Assembly: GCF_001984155.1 (NCBI RefSeq)
Contig: NZ_MTQO01000046.1
Span: forward strand, 1-64,000
Reading direction: 5' to 3'
Length of the DNA: 64,000 bases
Source: Actinosynnema sp. ALI-1.44
GTDB lineage: Bacteria > Actinomycetota > Actinomycetes > Mycobacteriales > Pseudonocardiaceae
Shown here: one piece after another, positions 43,061 to 52,268 of the stretch
Layout of the letters: each line of letters opens with the position of its first letter
Position numbering within the stretch: position 1 is the first letter of the stretch
Notes under the pieces: generated by a model
Seen by the model: only the letters and a program-made list of their open reading frames with translations
Databases searched by the model: none
Told to the model about the DNA's origin: nothing
Position numbers and translations under genes: made by a program

Positions 43061-43304
43061 CTTGTCCGCCGTGCCGGCCTTCGGCGCGCCGCTCGTGAAC
43101 CCCGGCACGCCGATCAGCGATACGACAATTGCCACAGCCGCGACCTCTGAGGGGCACGCCGGCGAACTGCGCCAATGTCGCGACGAGCTCGAACCATGCC
43201 TCGCCGACAGATTCAGCCGGACGTGGTTGACCTTTCGGAAATCGCGTGCTCTCCGGCGCGCCCGTGGGGAAGACTGCGTTGCCGTCGAGGAGGGGGAAGC
43301 TGCG

Positions 43305-44876
43305 GTGACTGAATGGTTGATCAAGCGATTGCGTGCGCGCCTAGGACCGGCGTCGAACGCAACGCACGTCTACGACGACGCGCCTGCCGACATGCTCAGC
43401 CTGGAGCGAATCCACCGTGCTGTCGACCGTGCCACAACCGGCCGGACGTCCGCAGCCGATGACCTCGCGTCGTTGCTGCTCGCGATCAGCCACCGCGGGG
43501 ACGCCGAACTGATCGCGGGCACGATGCGGGCCTTGATCGGGGCGAAGCCACGGTTGTGGCTCATGGTGGACGTGTCCACTCGACGGAGTCTGTGGCATGC
43601 GCCCCAATGGACCGAGGCCGTCGCCGACCGCCTGGGCGCGGGCCACGCCGGGCCGTTGGATCTGCTGCTCGCGGCGTGCCACCCGGACGGCTTTGTCAGG
43701 GAAGCCGCGCTCGACGACGACACCATGGTCGTGCTGCCGACGCTGGCCCTGCGTGCCGCGGACTGGGTGCCTGAGCTGCGGGACCGTGCCCGGCAGGTGT
43801 GCCGCCGGTACCTCAACCGCGCACCGGCGGAGGCGATCGTGTCCCTGGCACCGGTCGCACTTGCCCTGCGAGCCCGGCAAGCGGGCGCCTGGCTCGCCGA
43901 CGCCATCGACGGCCTGCTGCGCGACGGTCCGCCCGAAGCAATAGCCGCCGCGTTGGCTAGCGAGGACTGGCGTGTCAGGCGAAACGCCCACGCCATCGTC
44001 CTGGGCGCCGGGCGGCTCAGCGTCGAGCAGATGGTGCACGCGGCGACCGCCGACGGCGACTTGCCCGTCCGGATCATGTGCGCGCAGGCCGCCATCCGCG
44101 CCGCGCGGGCTATGGGCGATCATGAGACCCCGCGCCGACTGCTCGGCAGCGGCACCGCGGCGGTCCGTGCCGAAGCCGTATGCGTCCTCGGCGAAGTCGG
44201 CGCAGCCATCGAAGCTCTGGACGACCGCAGTGCGCTGGTGCGCGCGACCGCGCAGACCATCGCACGTCGGGCTGGCACGGACCCGGCCGTACGGTACCGA
44301 GCACTGCTCGCCGAACAACGGCCACCCAACCCCGCGGTGATCGCGGGTCTGGGCGAGACCGGCATCGACTCGGACATCGACCTGCTACGGCCGTGGCTGG
44401 CTCACCCGTCGTCACGTGGGCGAGCCGAAACGGTACGAGCACTGCGACGGCGTGGATGCACGTCGCCGGATCTGTTGCTGCCACGGTTGACCGACGCCGT
44501 GTCCTCGGTGACACGACAGGTCACGCTGTCACTCAGCCCCCACGCGAGCAGTCTGGACGAGCGGGCCCTGCGGCCGTTGCTCGACCCGTCACAGACGCGG
44601 CACGTACGGCAGGCGGCCCACCGGCTTCTGCGTGCCCGCGACACGTGGACGCGGATCAGCGTCGACCTGCGTCTCATCAACGACCCCGAGCACGCCATCC
44701 GGGCCGACGCCCGCGCCGACCTCGCCAACTGGCTGACCCGAGACGCGGCGACCACGTACTCGTTCCCCAGCGGATCCCGGGCGGACGAGTTGTCCGCACT
44801 GGTCACCGGCGCCGAAGCGGTCCTCGGCCAGGAACAGACACGCCTCCTGCGATTCCACTTGGGACTGCCCGGTTGA
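43305..44876 (+). CDS. HEAT-repeat protein
   Basis: 523 residues from GTG 43305, with GGAGGGGG eight bases before. Soluble and almost all helical. Repeats with the A-x-R-x-x-A-x-x-x-L-G pattern occur from about residue 100 on: VREAALDDDTMVVLPTLALR, VRRNAHAIVLGAGRL, VRAEAVCVLGEVGAAIEALD and HVRQAAHRLLRARD. Such scaffolds bind proteins. It is divergent from the dead nSTAND gene and may once have been its partner. No enzymatic domain seen. Confidence 0.7.
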   Translation: MTEWLIKRLRARLGPASNATHVYDDAPADMLSLERIHRAVDRATTGRTSAADDLASLLLAISHRGDAELIAGTMRALIGAKPRLWLMVDVSTRRSLWHAPQWTEAVADRLGAGHAGPLDLLLAACHPDGFVREAALDDDTMVVLPTLALRAADWVPELRDRARQVCRRYLNRAPAEAIVSLAPVALALRARQAGAWLADAIDGLLRDGPPEAIAAALASEDWRVRRNAHAIVLGAGRLSVEQMVHAATADGDLPVRIMCAQAAIRAARAMGDHETPRRLLGSGTAAVRAEAVCVLGEVGAAIEALDDRSALVRATAQTIARRAGTDPAVRYRALLAEQRPPNPAVIAGLGETGIDSDIDLLRPWLAHPSSRGRAETVRALRRRGCTSPDLLLPRLTDAVSSVTRQVTLSLSPHASSLDERALRPLLDPSQTRHVRQAAHRLLRARDTWTRISVDLRLINDPEHAIRADARADLANWLTRDAATTYSFPSGSRADELSALVTGAEAVLGQEQTRLLRFHLGLPG

Positions 44877-44920
44877 CCGGGGCCCGGCGTGAGCCGTCAA
44901 GGCAAGCGGATCGACTGGCG

Positions 44921-45085
44921 GTGGCGGAACGTGTCCCCGGGGATCCCAGCAGACTGAGTAGCAGAGCCCGCCGGGGATTGTCACGCCCCAGTTGCGGTAC
45001 AGCCGTTCGTAGACGCCCTGCAGCTTCGCGCCCGCGCCGACGGAGAACGCTTCATGCTCGGAGTCGTAGTACAACAGTGGACAAC
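44921..45085 (-). pseudogene. FAD-linked oxidase fragment
   Basis: On the minus strand the residues EAFSVGAGAKLQGVYERLYR then NWGVTIPGGLCYSV match the FAD-binding loop of BBE-like oxidases (VGAG..L..VY..L...G...P.G.C..VG). Only about 50 residues are left, and no flanking parts were found. Confidence 0.6.
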
Positions 45086-45157
45086 AGGGAGAGGTGCCAC
45101 CGCCTCGTCCGTCGAAGCTGGACTCGTTCAAACCGGTGATCGACGAAATCCCTACGC

Positions 45158-45346
45158 GTGGACCTGGACGCGCCGCGGAAACAGCGGCATACGGTGAAGC
45201 GGATCTTTGACCGGTTGATCGACGAGCACGCCATGGTCGACGTGTCGTATCAGGTGGTCCAGCTGCGCGGCACGATGGTGACCTGTTTCCCGTTCGCGTT
45301 GCGGCTGTCGTTCTCCGACAAGGCGGTGCACCGGGCCGTTGCGTGA
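45158..45346 (+). pseudogene. IS21 transposase (IstA) remnant
   Basis: DLDAPRKQRHTVKRIFDRLI then DEHAMVDVSYQVV is the HTH region of IS21-type IstA. After an internal deletion the catalytic-domain piece VTCFPFALRLSFSDKAVHRA follows and then stops. Two pieces of one transposase fused by deletion. Confidence 0.7.
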
Positions 45347-45408
45347 CCTGTTGGCGTGTGGAAACAGCCCAGCGTCCTGCCGTTCCTACGGCTACGACCT
45401 GCTGTGCG
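45343..45408 (+). pseudogene. Tyrosine recombinase N-terminal shard
   Basis: In another frame, RDLLACGNSPASCRSYGYDL resembles the SAM-like N-terminal domain of phage integrases (SP.TCRSYGYDLLRW). Only about 20 residues remain before the next fragment. Confidence 0.45.
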
Positions 45409-45423
45409 AGCTGACGTGGCCCC

Positions 45424-45545
45424 GTGTTACACGTCGCCGTAGGCGCTCGACCAGCAGCCGGAACGCTGCGACGGGGCCGATGTCGTGGCGGTGCATGAGG
45501 ATTCCCTCGGCTATACCGATCATGTCGCGGTGTTCCGTCTGGCGC
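45424..45545 (-). pseudogene. ANTAR-domain shard
   Basis: On the minus strand TEHRDMIGIAEGILMHRHDI then GPVAAFRLLVERLRRR fits the RNA-binding ANTAR signature (R..IG.A.GILM.R......AF..L). The GAF part and start are missing. Start, stop and the remaining domain could not be found. Confidence 0.55.
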
Positions 45546-45600
45546 TGCTGTGCTGAGGCGATACCATGTTTCTTGGCTCACTGCGGGAGCGGAGGTGTGT

Positions 45601-46083
45601 GTGGTACGCCGGGTCGCGGTGCCGGGCCGGATACTCGGCATGGGGTTGTTGGACGTCGTGGATTACCAGGACTCCTATGTCGTCATCGGGTCACCGGGGC
45701 TGCGGGCAGGACGGTCCGCCGACGCGCTGGCCGCGCTGGCCTTCGGCAGCGTCCCGCGCCTGCGTGGTGTGGTCGCCGCGCTGCAGCGATGTGTGCTGCG
45801 ATTGCGGCTCGATGCCTCCTCGAGCGCGCCACTGTCGGGCTGGAAGCGGTTACGTGATGAGCCCGACGAGGCTGTCTACGGCGTGGACGGCACGCTTCTG
45901 GTTCTCCGGCTCGTGGTCTCGGCGACTGCTGCCAAGATTCAGGTTTCCACGCTGGTCCGATTCGACAAACCGGCTGGCCGCCTGCTCTGGGCGGTGGCAG
46001 GTCCGGTGCATCGGGTCGTCGCGCGCGTAGTGCTCCACCGAGGGATCGACGCGGCCCGCCGGGAGAACACACGCCCTGCCTGA
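45601..46083 (+). CDS. DUF2867-like protein
   Basis: 160 residues from GTG 45601, which follows GGAGG by five bases; the frame is open to 45550. It begins VVRRVAVPGRILGMGLLDVV then DYQDSYVVIGSPGLRAG and ends LLWAVAGPVHRVVARVVLHR. The pattern of a beta-helix-grip protein ending in a hydrophobic GPVHR segment resembles DUF2867. It may be intact despite the debris upstream. Assignment is tentative. Confidence 0.5.
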   Translation: MVRRVAVPGRILGMGLLDVVDYQDSYVVIGSPGLRAGRSADALAALAFGSVPRLRGVVAALQRCVLRLRLDASSSAPLSGWKRLRDEPDEAVYGVDGTLLVLRLVVSATAAKIQVSTLVRFDKPAGRLLWAVAGPVHRVVARVVLHRGIDAARRENTRPA

Positions 46084-46462
46084 ACCGCAGCCCAGATCCG
46101 ACTGGGTCGCGTCAACGCGACCGGCCTCAGGGTGGATCGCGGAGGCCAGCACAACCGCCGCGACACCTGCGAACACCCGCCGCGACACCCTCATCGGCCC
46201 ATCCCTCCATCCACAGATCAACACCCTGACCCCTCCACCTCAGCCGCCACGCCACCGCGCGCACGCGACAGCCGGGTGAACACCGACCACTACTAACGAG
46301 GGATGCCACCACAGCGCTGCGCGACCAACAGCAACGCGGCGGCCACCGCCTCGGGCAGCGTGCCGCACACCGGAACGCACAACCGCCGCGCGTGCCAGAC
46401 CGCGACGAGATCGAGGTCGTGTGGCAGGTGCTGCTCAAGTCGTACACGTACGCCCGTGGCCG
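46084..46462. other. Gene-poor stretch with possible gene ends
   Basis: On the plus strand a frame ends with DEIEVVWQVLLKSYTYARGR then HIE and stop at 46473-46475; it looks protein-like but has no start or family. On the minus strand ATG 46194, with GGAGGG upstream, opens a signal-peptide-like stretch (MRVSRRVFAGVAAVVLASAI) that continues antisense to the DUF2867-like gene. Both are best seen as remnants. Confidence 0.4.
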
Positions 46463-47146
46463 TCACATCGAGTGACCCCGGACGTGTAGGCGTCCGTCTT
46501 GGACTTCGGCGATCTGGTCGACCGCGGTGAGGTGGGTGCGGTCGTGGGTCACCAGGACGGTGGCGGTCGCCTGCTGGTGGGTCAGACGCGTAATGAGGTC
46601 GACGACGGCCGCTCCGCGTTCGTGGTCGAGCGCGCTCGTGGGCTCGTCGACCAGCAGGACAGTGGGGTTGTTCATCAACGCACGGGCGATGTTCACGCGT
46701 TGGCGCTGGCCGCCGGAGAGCTGGTGCGGCCGACGCCGTGCCTGAGGCGCCAGGCCGACAGTGTCGAGCAGCTCCAGAGCCCGGGTGCGCGCCTTGGCCG
46801 GGGAGCGGCCGTCGATCTGGGCCATGACCTGGAGCTGTTCGGCGGCTGTGAGAGCGGGCAGCAGGTTGGGCTGCTGGAAGACGATGCCGATCTTGTGGCG
46901 ACGCAGGTCGGTGAGTTCGCCGCGGCTCATTCCTGTGGTCGTGGTGCCGTCGATGGTGACGGTGCCTGCGTCGGGAGCGATCAGGGTGGCGGCGACGGCG
47001 AGCAGGCTGGATTTCCCGGAGCCGGACGGGCCGATCACGGCGGTCAGGCTGCCTCGGGGAACGTCCAGGGTGACCTGGTCGAGTGCGGTGAGACGGGCGT
47101 CGCCGTCGGGATAGGTGAGGGTGACGCCGGTCAGGGTGAGACTCAT
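46463..47146 (-). CDS. MacB/LolD-type ABC transporter ATPase
   Basis: 227 residues. Walker A GPSGSGKSSLLAVAATL, signature LSGGQRQRVNIARALM, Walker B VLLVDEPTSALD, and H-loop VLVTHDRTH. It powers the adjoining FtsX-like permease, whose stop overlaps its ATG by four bases. This type couples ATP to extrusion or mechanotransmission rather than import. The pair is divergent from a two-component system, as in many bacteriocin/antibiotic resistance modules. Confidence 0.92.
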   Translation of the reverse strand: MSLTLTGVTLTYPDGDARLTALDQVTLDVPRGSLTAVIGPSGSGKSSLLAVAATLIAPDAGTVTIDGTTTTGMSRGELTDLRRHKIGIVFQQPNLLPALTAAEQLQVMAQIDGRSPAKARTRALELLDTVGLAPQARRRPHQLSGGQRQRVNIARALMNNPTVLLVDEPTSALDHERGAAVVDLITRLTHQQATATVLVTHDRTHLTAVDQIAEVQDGRLHVRGHSM

Positions 47147-48213
47147 CGGGTGCTCCCCAAGGCGGTCAGCGGGTCGACAGCAGTGATGCGGCGGATGGCG
47201 AGCGCGGCTCCCAGTGCGCCGAGCAGGACCATCACGGTGACCGGGACGACCACAGTGGAGGGTGTGAGGACGAAGGGAACAGCGGTGCCCGCGATGGCGG
47301 CGCCGAGGCCCGCTGCGAGGCCGGTGCCGACGAGGGCGCAGCCCGCGAGCAGGACGACAGCCTGGCCCAGTGCGTCCTTCAACAGCCCGGCCGTGGTGGC
47401 GCCCAGTGCCTTGAGGACGGCGATGTCACCGCTGCGCTGGATGGTCCAGACGGCGAAGAAGGCGCCGACGACCAGGGCGGAGATCACGAACAGGAAGCCG
47501 CGCATCAGCTGCAGGGAGCCGTTTTCGGAGGTGTAGGAGCCGATCGCGGACAAGGAGTCGTCCTTGGACACTGTCGTGGTGCCTACGGCGCGGTCGGTGT
47601 CGGTGATGTCGGCTTCGGAAGTGGTGGTCAGTGCGATCACGGTCGCAGTCGTGCCGCTGGTTGCCGTTCGCCAGGCTTCGAGGGTGATCCAGACGACCGG
47701 GGTGTGGCTGAAGGAAGCGTCGCCGGACACGGCGGCCACGGTCAGCTGCCGTCCGGCCAGGGTGAGGCTGTCACCGGGCTGGACTCCCAGGTCGGCGGCA
47801 GCCGTGGCGGACAGCACGGCGGAGTGCTCGTTGAGCTTGCCGCTGTCCGGGGCGAGGACGGACCCGGTCTGGACGCCGAAGGCCGACACACCGGTGCTGC
47901 GCCGGCCCGCGGTGGCCTTGGTGGTAGTGATGCCCAGCGGTTCGGCGCTGGTGACGCCGGGAGCGGTGGCCCATCGCCGCCACTGTGCCTCGGTCACCGT
48001 CGAGTCGGCGTACGACAGGCCCTGGTCGCCACTGGGGGCCGCGAAGGCGATCCGGTCGGCGGGCAAGCCGGTGATGGCGGAGGTGTTCTGCCGACCGAGG
48101 CCCGCGGTCAGTCCGGACAGCAGGCCGACCAGCAGGGTGATCAGCACGATGACGGCGCCCATCAGGGCGAACCGTCCCTTGGCGAATCTCAGGTCTCTCC
48201 AGGCGACGAACAT
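47143..48213 (-). CDS. MacB/FtsX-type ABC permease
   Basis: 356 residues, ATG 48213. One N-terminal membrane helix (GAVIVLITLLVGLLSGLTAG), a large extracytoplasmic domain of about 200 residues, then three C-terminal helices beginning GFLFVISALVVGAFFAVW and a last cytoplasmic motif AIRRITAVDPLTAL. This is the MacB-like FtsX topology with four helices. Partner of the ATPase encoded directly downstream. Confidence 0.9.
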   Translation of the reverse strand: MFVAWRDLRFAKGRFALMGAVIVLITLLVGLLSGLTAGLGRQNTSAITGLPADRIAFAAPSGDQGLSYADSTVTEAQWRRWATAPGVTSAEPLGITTTKATAGRRSTGVSAFGVQTGSVLAPDSGKLNEHSAVLSATAAADLGVQPGDSLTLAGRQLTVAAVSGDASFSHTPVVWITLEAWRTATSGTTATVIALTTTSEADITDTDRAVGTTTVSKDDSLSAIGSYTSENGSLQLMRGFLFVISALVVGAFFAVWTIQRSGDIAVLKALGATTAGLLKDALGQAVVLLAGCALVGTGLAAGLGAAIAGTAVPFVLTPSTVVVPVTVMVLLGALGAALAIRRITAVDPLTALGSTR

Positions 48214-48348
48214 GGTTCCCACAGTCGCCGTCGGCACCCCGGTGGGGCATCTGGCCGGGGATGGCACTTCACCAGCCGGAAGGCGGCGCGCCGGTTCCCT
48301 CTTTCGATAGAGGTGGTTCCCGTCGGCGCTCCGTAGCCTGGGTCTACT

Positions 48349-49530
48349 GTGAACGCCGCCGCTCCTGCCTTGACACCGACCAGCCGGGTGCTGACCTGGT
48401 GCCTGCACCTGCTGCTCATCGCCCTGCTCGTCCTGGCAGCCGCCCGGTCCACGGCCGGGGCGGTCGTCGCCGTGGCAGCGGTGTGCGGTGTGGTGTACGC
48501 GGCCGGACCGCTCCTGCCGCACGTCCGCACGTCCAGGCGGGTTGCCGCGGGGTGGCTGGGTGCCGTCAGCGCCGTGTGGCTGGTCCTGGTGGTCCTGACC
48601 GCCGACGGGGTGTGGGTCGCCTTCCCGTTGTACTTCCTCCAACTCCACCTGTTGCCGCGTCGGGTGGGCCTGGTCGCGGTGACGGCGACGGCGCTGGCAG
48701 CGGTCATCGGCTTCGCCGTGCACCAGGGTGCCTTCAGCCTGGTCGCCGCGATCGGCCCGGTGATCGGTGCTGCCGTGGCAGTCGCCGTGGTGTGGGGCTA
48801 TCAGGCGCTGTACCGGGAGAGCGAGCGGCGCAGACGCCTGATCGATGAGCTCACAGCGACCCGTGCGGACCTCGCCGAGGCCCAGCACACCGCCGGGGGC
48901 CTGGCCGAACGCGAACGCCTGGCCCGCGAGATCCACGACACCCTCGCCCAGGGGCTGTCCAGCATCCAGTTGCTGCTGCGCGCAGCCGAACGGTCCCTGC
49001 CCGCGACTGCGGACAACGCTGCCCGCTACGTGGACCAGGCTCGCCAGGCCGCCGTGGACAACCTCGCCGAAGCCCGCCGCTTCGTCGCCGCCCACACCCC
49101 ACCGGCCCTCGACGACACCACGCTGGCGGGCGCACTGGAACGCTTGTGCACCACCACGAGCGCCCGCCACCAGATCACCGCGCGATTCCACCTCACCGGC
49201 GACCCGGCCCCGTTGCCGACGGCCCAGGAGGTCGCACTGCTGCGTATCGCCCAGGCTGCCCTCGCCAACACCGTCCGCCACGCCGACGCCGCCAGCGTCG
49301 ACGTCACCCTGAGCTACCTCGGTGACGAGATCGCGCTCGACGTCGTCGACGACGGAACCGGCTTCGACCTCGGCAGGCTTCCGGCGCCCGATCCCGGCGA
49401 GGGCGGATTCGGGCTGGCCGCCATGCGCACCCGGGCCCGAGCGCTGGGTGGCACCCTCACCGTCGAGTCAATCCCGGGCCACGGCACCGCTCTGGCCGCT
49501 CGACTGCCACGATCCGGGACTCGCCCGTGA
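48349..49530 (+). CDS. Sensor histidine kinase, HisKA_3 (NarL-type) class
   Basis: 393 residues, GTG 48349. Five to six N-terminal membrane helices, a coiled linker, then the phospho-acceptor box ERLAREIHDTLAQGLSSIQL. The ATPase domain has ALANTVRHADAASVDV (N-box), VVDDGTGFDLG and GEGGFGLAAMRTRARALGG. It likely senses membrane or envelope-active compounds and phosphorylates the downstream regulator, whose gene overlaps by four bases. The divergent ABC exporter is the expected target. Confidence 0.92.
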   Translation: MNAAAPALTPTSRVLTWCLHLLLIALLVLAAARSTAGAVVAVAAVCGVVYAAGPLLPHVRTSRRVAAGWLGAVSAVWLVLVVLTADGVWVAFPLYFLQLHLLPRRVGLVAVTATALAAVIGFAVHQGAFSLVAAIGPVIGAAVAVAVVWGYQALYRESERRRRLIDELTATRADLAEAQHTAGGLAERERLAREIHDTLAQGLSSIQLLLRAAERSLPATADNAARYVDQARQAAVDNLAEARRFVAAHTPPALDDTTLAGALERLCTTTSARHQITARFHLTGDPAPLPTAQEVALLRIAQAALANTVRHADAASVDVTLSYLGDEIALDVVDDGTGFDLGRLPAPDPGEGGFGLAAMRTRARALGGTLTVESIPGHGTALAARLPRSGTRP

Positions 49531-50162
49531 CAGACACCCCGATCCGCCTTCTCCTGGCTGACGACCACCCCGTGGTGCGCGCCGGGCTTCGCGCGGTGCT
49601 GGAGACCGAACCCGGCCTCGTCGTGGTCGCCGAGGCCGCGACGGCCGAAGCCGCCGTGGCCCGTGCCCTCGAAGGTGACATCGACGTCGTCCTGATGGAC
49701 CTGCAGTTCGGCGCGGGAATGACCGGCGCCGAAGCCACCGCGGCGATCACCGCGCACCCCGATGCGCCCCGCGTTCTGATCGTCACCACCTACGACACGG
49801 ACGCCGACACGCTGCCCGCCATCGAGGCGGGCGCCACCGGGTATCTGCTCAAGGACGCGCTTCCCGAAGACCTGGCAGCCGCCGTGCGCACCGCGGCGGC
49901 GGGGCGCACCACGTTGGCGCCCACCGTCGCCGACCGGCTGCTGAACCGGATGCGCATGCCGGACATCGCGTTGACCCGGCGGGAGATCGAAGTCCTCACC
50001 CTGGTGGCCGGTGGTCTGTCCAACCGGGGCATCGCGGAACGGCTGCATCTCACCGAAGGCACCGTGAAATCGCACCTTGCCCGTTGCTACACCAAACTCG
50101 GCGTCGACTCGCGCACCGCTGCCGTGGCCACCGCCACGGACCTCGGCCTGATCCGCCGATAA
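49527..50162 (+). CDS. NarL/LuxR-type response regulator
   Basis: 211 residues. Receiver with phospho-Asp in DIDVVLMDLQFGAGMTG, Lys in LLKDALPEDLAA, and a C-terminal LuxR helix-turn-helix LTRREIEVLTLVAGGLSNRG then IAERLHLTEGTVKSHLARCY. Output of the upstream kinase. Confidence 0.93.
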   Translation: MTDTPIRLLLADDHPVVRAGLRAVLETEPGLVVVAEAATAEAAVARALEGDIDVVLMDLQFGAGMTGAEATAAITAHPDAPRVLIVTTYDTDADTLPAIEAGATGYLLKDALPEDLAAAVRTAAAGRTTLAPTVADRLLNRMRMPDIALTRREIEVLTLVAGGLSNRGIAERLHLTEGTVKSHLARCYTKLGVDSRTAAVATATDLGLIRR

Positions 50163-50186
50163 CGAGCGCTACTCGGTGTTGCCGAG

Positions 50187-50219
50187 TACCGGTAGTACGT
50201 GTCACTATGTACCGGTAGT
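50187..50219. promoter_or_regulatory. Direct repeats upstream of drrAB-like genes
   Basis: TACCGGTAGT occurs at 50187-50196 and 50210-50219, 23 bases apart. Just upstream ACTCGG-TGTTG-CCGAGT (50171-50187) is a small inverted repeat after the response regulator stop. The direct repeats sit 30-60 bases before the transporter start and look like a regulator's paired sites. Confidence 0.5.
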
Positions 50220-50250
50220 CAGTATCACCGAGTAGTTGAGGGGTGGCCGG

Positions 50251-51003
50251 ATGACGACAGTGATCCGCGTGCAGGGCATGGAAAAGTCCTACAAGGACCT
50301 GCGGGTGCTGCGCGGCGTGGACTTCGAAGTCGCCAAGGGCAGCATCTTCGCCCTGCTGGGCTCCAACGGGGCGGGCAAGACGACCGTCGTGAAGATCCTG
50401 TCCACGTTGCTCAAGGCCGACGCGGGGACAGCGACCGTGAACGGCTTCGACGTGGCGGCACAACCGGAGAACGTACGGGAGTCCATCAGCCTCACCGGGC
50501 AGTTCGCGGCCGTCGACGAGATCCTCACCGGACGCGAGAACCTGGTGCTGGTCGCGAAACTGCGGCACCTCAAAGACCCAGGCACGATCGCGGACACCCT
50601 GCTGGGCCGGTTCTCGCTGGCCGATGCGGGCGCACGCAAGGTGTCGACGTACTCCGGTGGCATGCGCCGACGGCTCGACATCGCGATGAGCCTCATCGGC
50701 AGCCCACCGGTGATCTTCCTCGACGAGCCCACGACCGGGCTCGACCCCCAGGCCCGCATCGAGGTGTGGGACGCCGTCAGGGAACTCGCGGGTCAGGGCA
50801 CGACCGTGCTGCTCACGACGCAGTACCTGGACGAGGCCGAACACCTGGCCGACCGGATCGCGATCCTGCACGAGGGCCGGATCCTCGTGCACGGCACCCT
50901 CGCCGAACTCAAGCAACTGCTCCCGCCCGCCACGGTCGAGTACGTCGAGAAACAGCCCAGTCTCGAAGACGTCTTCCTCTCCCTCGTCGGCACGAACCAC
51001 TAA
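50251..51003 (+). CDS. DrrA-type ABC ATPase
   Basis: 250 residues, ATG 50251. Walker A LLGSNGAGKTTVVKIL, signature STYSGGMRRRLDIAMSLIG, Walker B VIFLDEPTTGLDPQARIEVW. The C-terminus ends PSLEDVFLSLVG, the DrrA-family tail. ATPase of a drug-efflux exporter with the next gene. It is shorter than typical DrrA (about 320) by a reduced C-terminal part. Confidence 0.92.
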   Translation: MTTVIRVQGMEKSYKDLRVLRGVDFEVAKGSIFALLGSNGAGKTTVVKILSTLLKADAGTATVNGFDVAAQPENVRESISLTGQFAAVDEILTGRENLVLVAKLRHLKDPGTIADTLLGRFSLADAGARKVSTYSGGMRRRLDIAMSLIGSPPVIFLDEPTTGLDPQARIEVWDAVRELAGQGTTVLLTTQYLDEAEHLADRIAILHEGRILVHGTLAELKQLLPPATVEYVEKQPSLEDVFLSLVGTNH

Positions 51004-51012
51004 GGACCATCG

Positions 51013-51774
51013 ATGCGCAAGCATTTCCTCGGTGACACAGCGGTGTTGCTGGGACGTTCCATGACGCACGTGACGCGCAGCGTCGACACCATCATCACGA
51101 CGGCGATCATGCCGGTCGCCATGATGCTGCTGTTCGTCTACGTGTTCGGCGGCGCGATCAGCACCGGGTCGCCTTCGTACGTGACGTACCTGTTGCCCGG
51201 GATCCTCCTGATCACGGTCGCCTCCGGGATCTCCTACACGGCGTTCCGGCTCTTCACCGACATGAAGAGCGGGGTCTTCGAGCGATTCCACTCCATGCCG
51301 ATCGCACGGTCGAGCGTCCTCTGGGCGCACGTGCTGACCTCGTTGGTGGCCAACCTGATCTCGCTCGTGGTCGTCGTCGGCGTCGCCCTGATCATGGGTT
51401 TCCGCTCCAGCGCCGGAATCCTGGCGTGGCTCGCGGTCGCGGGCATCATGATCCTGTTCACCCTGGCACTGACCTGGCTGGCCGTCATCCCCGGGCTGAC
51501 CGCGAAGTCGGTGGAGGGTGCGGGAGTGTTCGCGTACCCGCTGATGTTCCTGCCGTTCCTCAGCTCGGCGTTCGTCCCGACCGGCACCATGCCCGGACCG
51601 CTCCGCGCCTTCGCCGAGAACCAGCCGGTGACGTCCATCGTCAACGCCATCCGCGCCCTGTTCACCGAATCCCCGCTCGGCAACGACATCTGGATCGCGC
51701 TCGGCTGGTGCGTCGGCATCCTCATCGTCACCTACGCGTTCGCCACGGCCGCGTACCGCCGCAAGATCGCCTAG
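51013..51774 (+). CDS. DrrB-type ABC permease
   Basis: 253 residues with six membrane helices, ATG 51013, nine bases after the ATPase gene. ABC2 family pattern: MPVAMMLLFVYVFGGAI, SYVTYLLPGILLITVASGIS, FERFHSMPIARSSVLWAHVL and PLMFLPFLSSAFVPTGTMPG. Membrane partner of the DrrA-type ATPase. Substrate unknown. Confidence 0.92.
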   Translation: MRKHFLGDTAVLLGRSMTHVTRSVDTIITTAIMPVAMMLLFVYVFGGAISTGSPSYVTYLLPGILLITVASGISYTAFRLFTDMKSGVFERFHSMPIARSSVLWAHVLTSLVANLISLVVVVGVALIMGFRSSAGILAWLAVAGIMILFTLALTWLAVIPGLTAKSVEGAGVFAYPLMFLPFLSSAFVPTGTMPGPLRAFAENQPVTSIVNAIRALFTESPLGNDIWIALGWCVGILIVTYAFATAAYRRKIA

Positions 51775-52262
51775 CGGCCCAGGAATGGCGCAAGCAGGCT
51801 GAGCAGTTCTCATGGGCGGTCGAGGGGAATGATGTGCCCGCAGTCGGCGATGAGATGTCCCGTGAGGTCGTCGCTGATCGGACGCAGCTGCCGTTCCAGT
51901 GCGTCGCCGACCGGGTGGGCGACGATCGACAGGGTGGGCACGGTGAGTCGGCCACGGCTCACGGCATCGCTGATTTGACGCGCAGGCCGCTCGCGAGGAA
52001 GTCCTCGGCACCGGGAAGTGAACCCAGCAGCGACTCCATCAGCACGAGCCGCCGGACCCGGTCGGGGCGCCGCACCGCGAGCAGGAACGCGGCCGGGACG
52101 GCGGCGTCGATGGCGACCACGGCGGCGGTGGGTTCGCCGACGGCGTCGAGGAGGCCTTCGACATCGGCGGCCAGCGTGGCCGCGTCGTAGCCGTCCTGGG
52201 CGCGAGTGCTCGCGCCCAGCCCGCGCAGGTCCGGTGCGATGACCTCGTCGACAGGTGGTGAG
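51773..52262 (-). pseudogene. Alpha/beta hydrolase remnant
   Basis: On the minus strand one frame reads VIAPDLRGLGASTRAQDGYD and AAVPAAFLLAVRRPDRVRRL then VLMESLLGSLPGAEDF; after a frameshift RLTVPTLSIVAHPVGDALER and DCGHIIPLDRP follow, and then a TGA interrupts ELLSLLAPFLGR before the natural stop at 51773. The N-terminal third is missing where the HxlR gene begins. A dead hydrolase with a frameshift, a nonsense codon and a 5' truncation. Confidence 0.75.
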
Positions 52263-52268
52263 GTCCAG

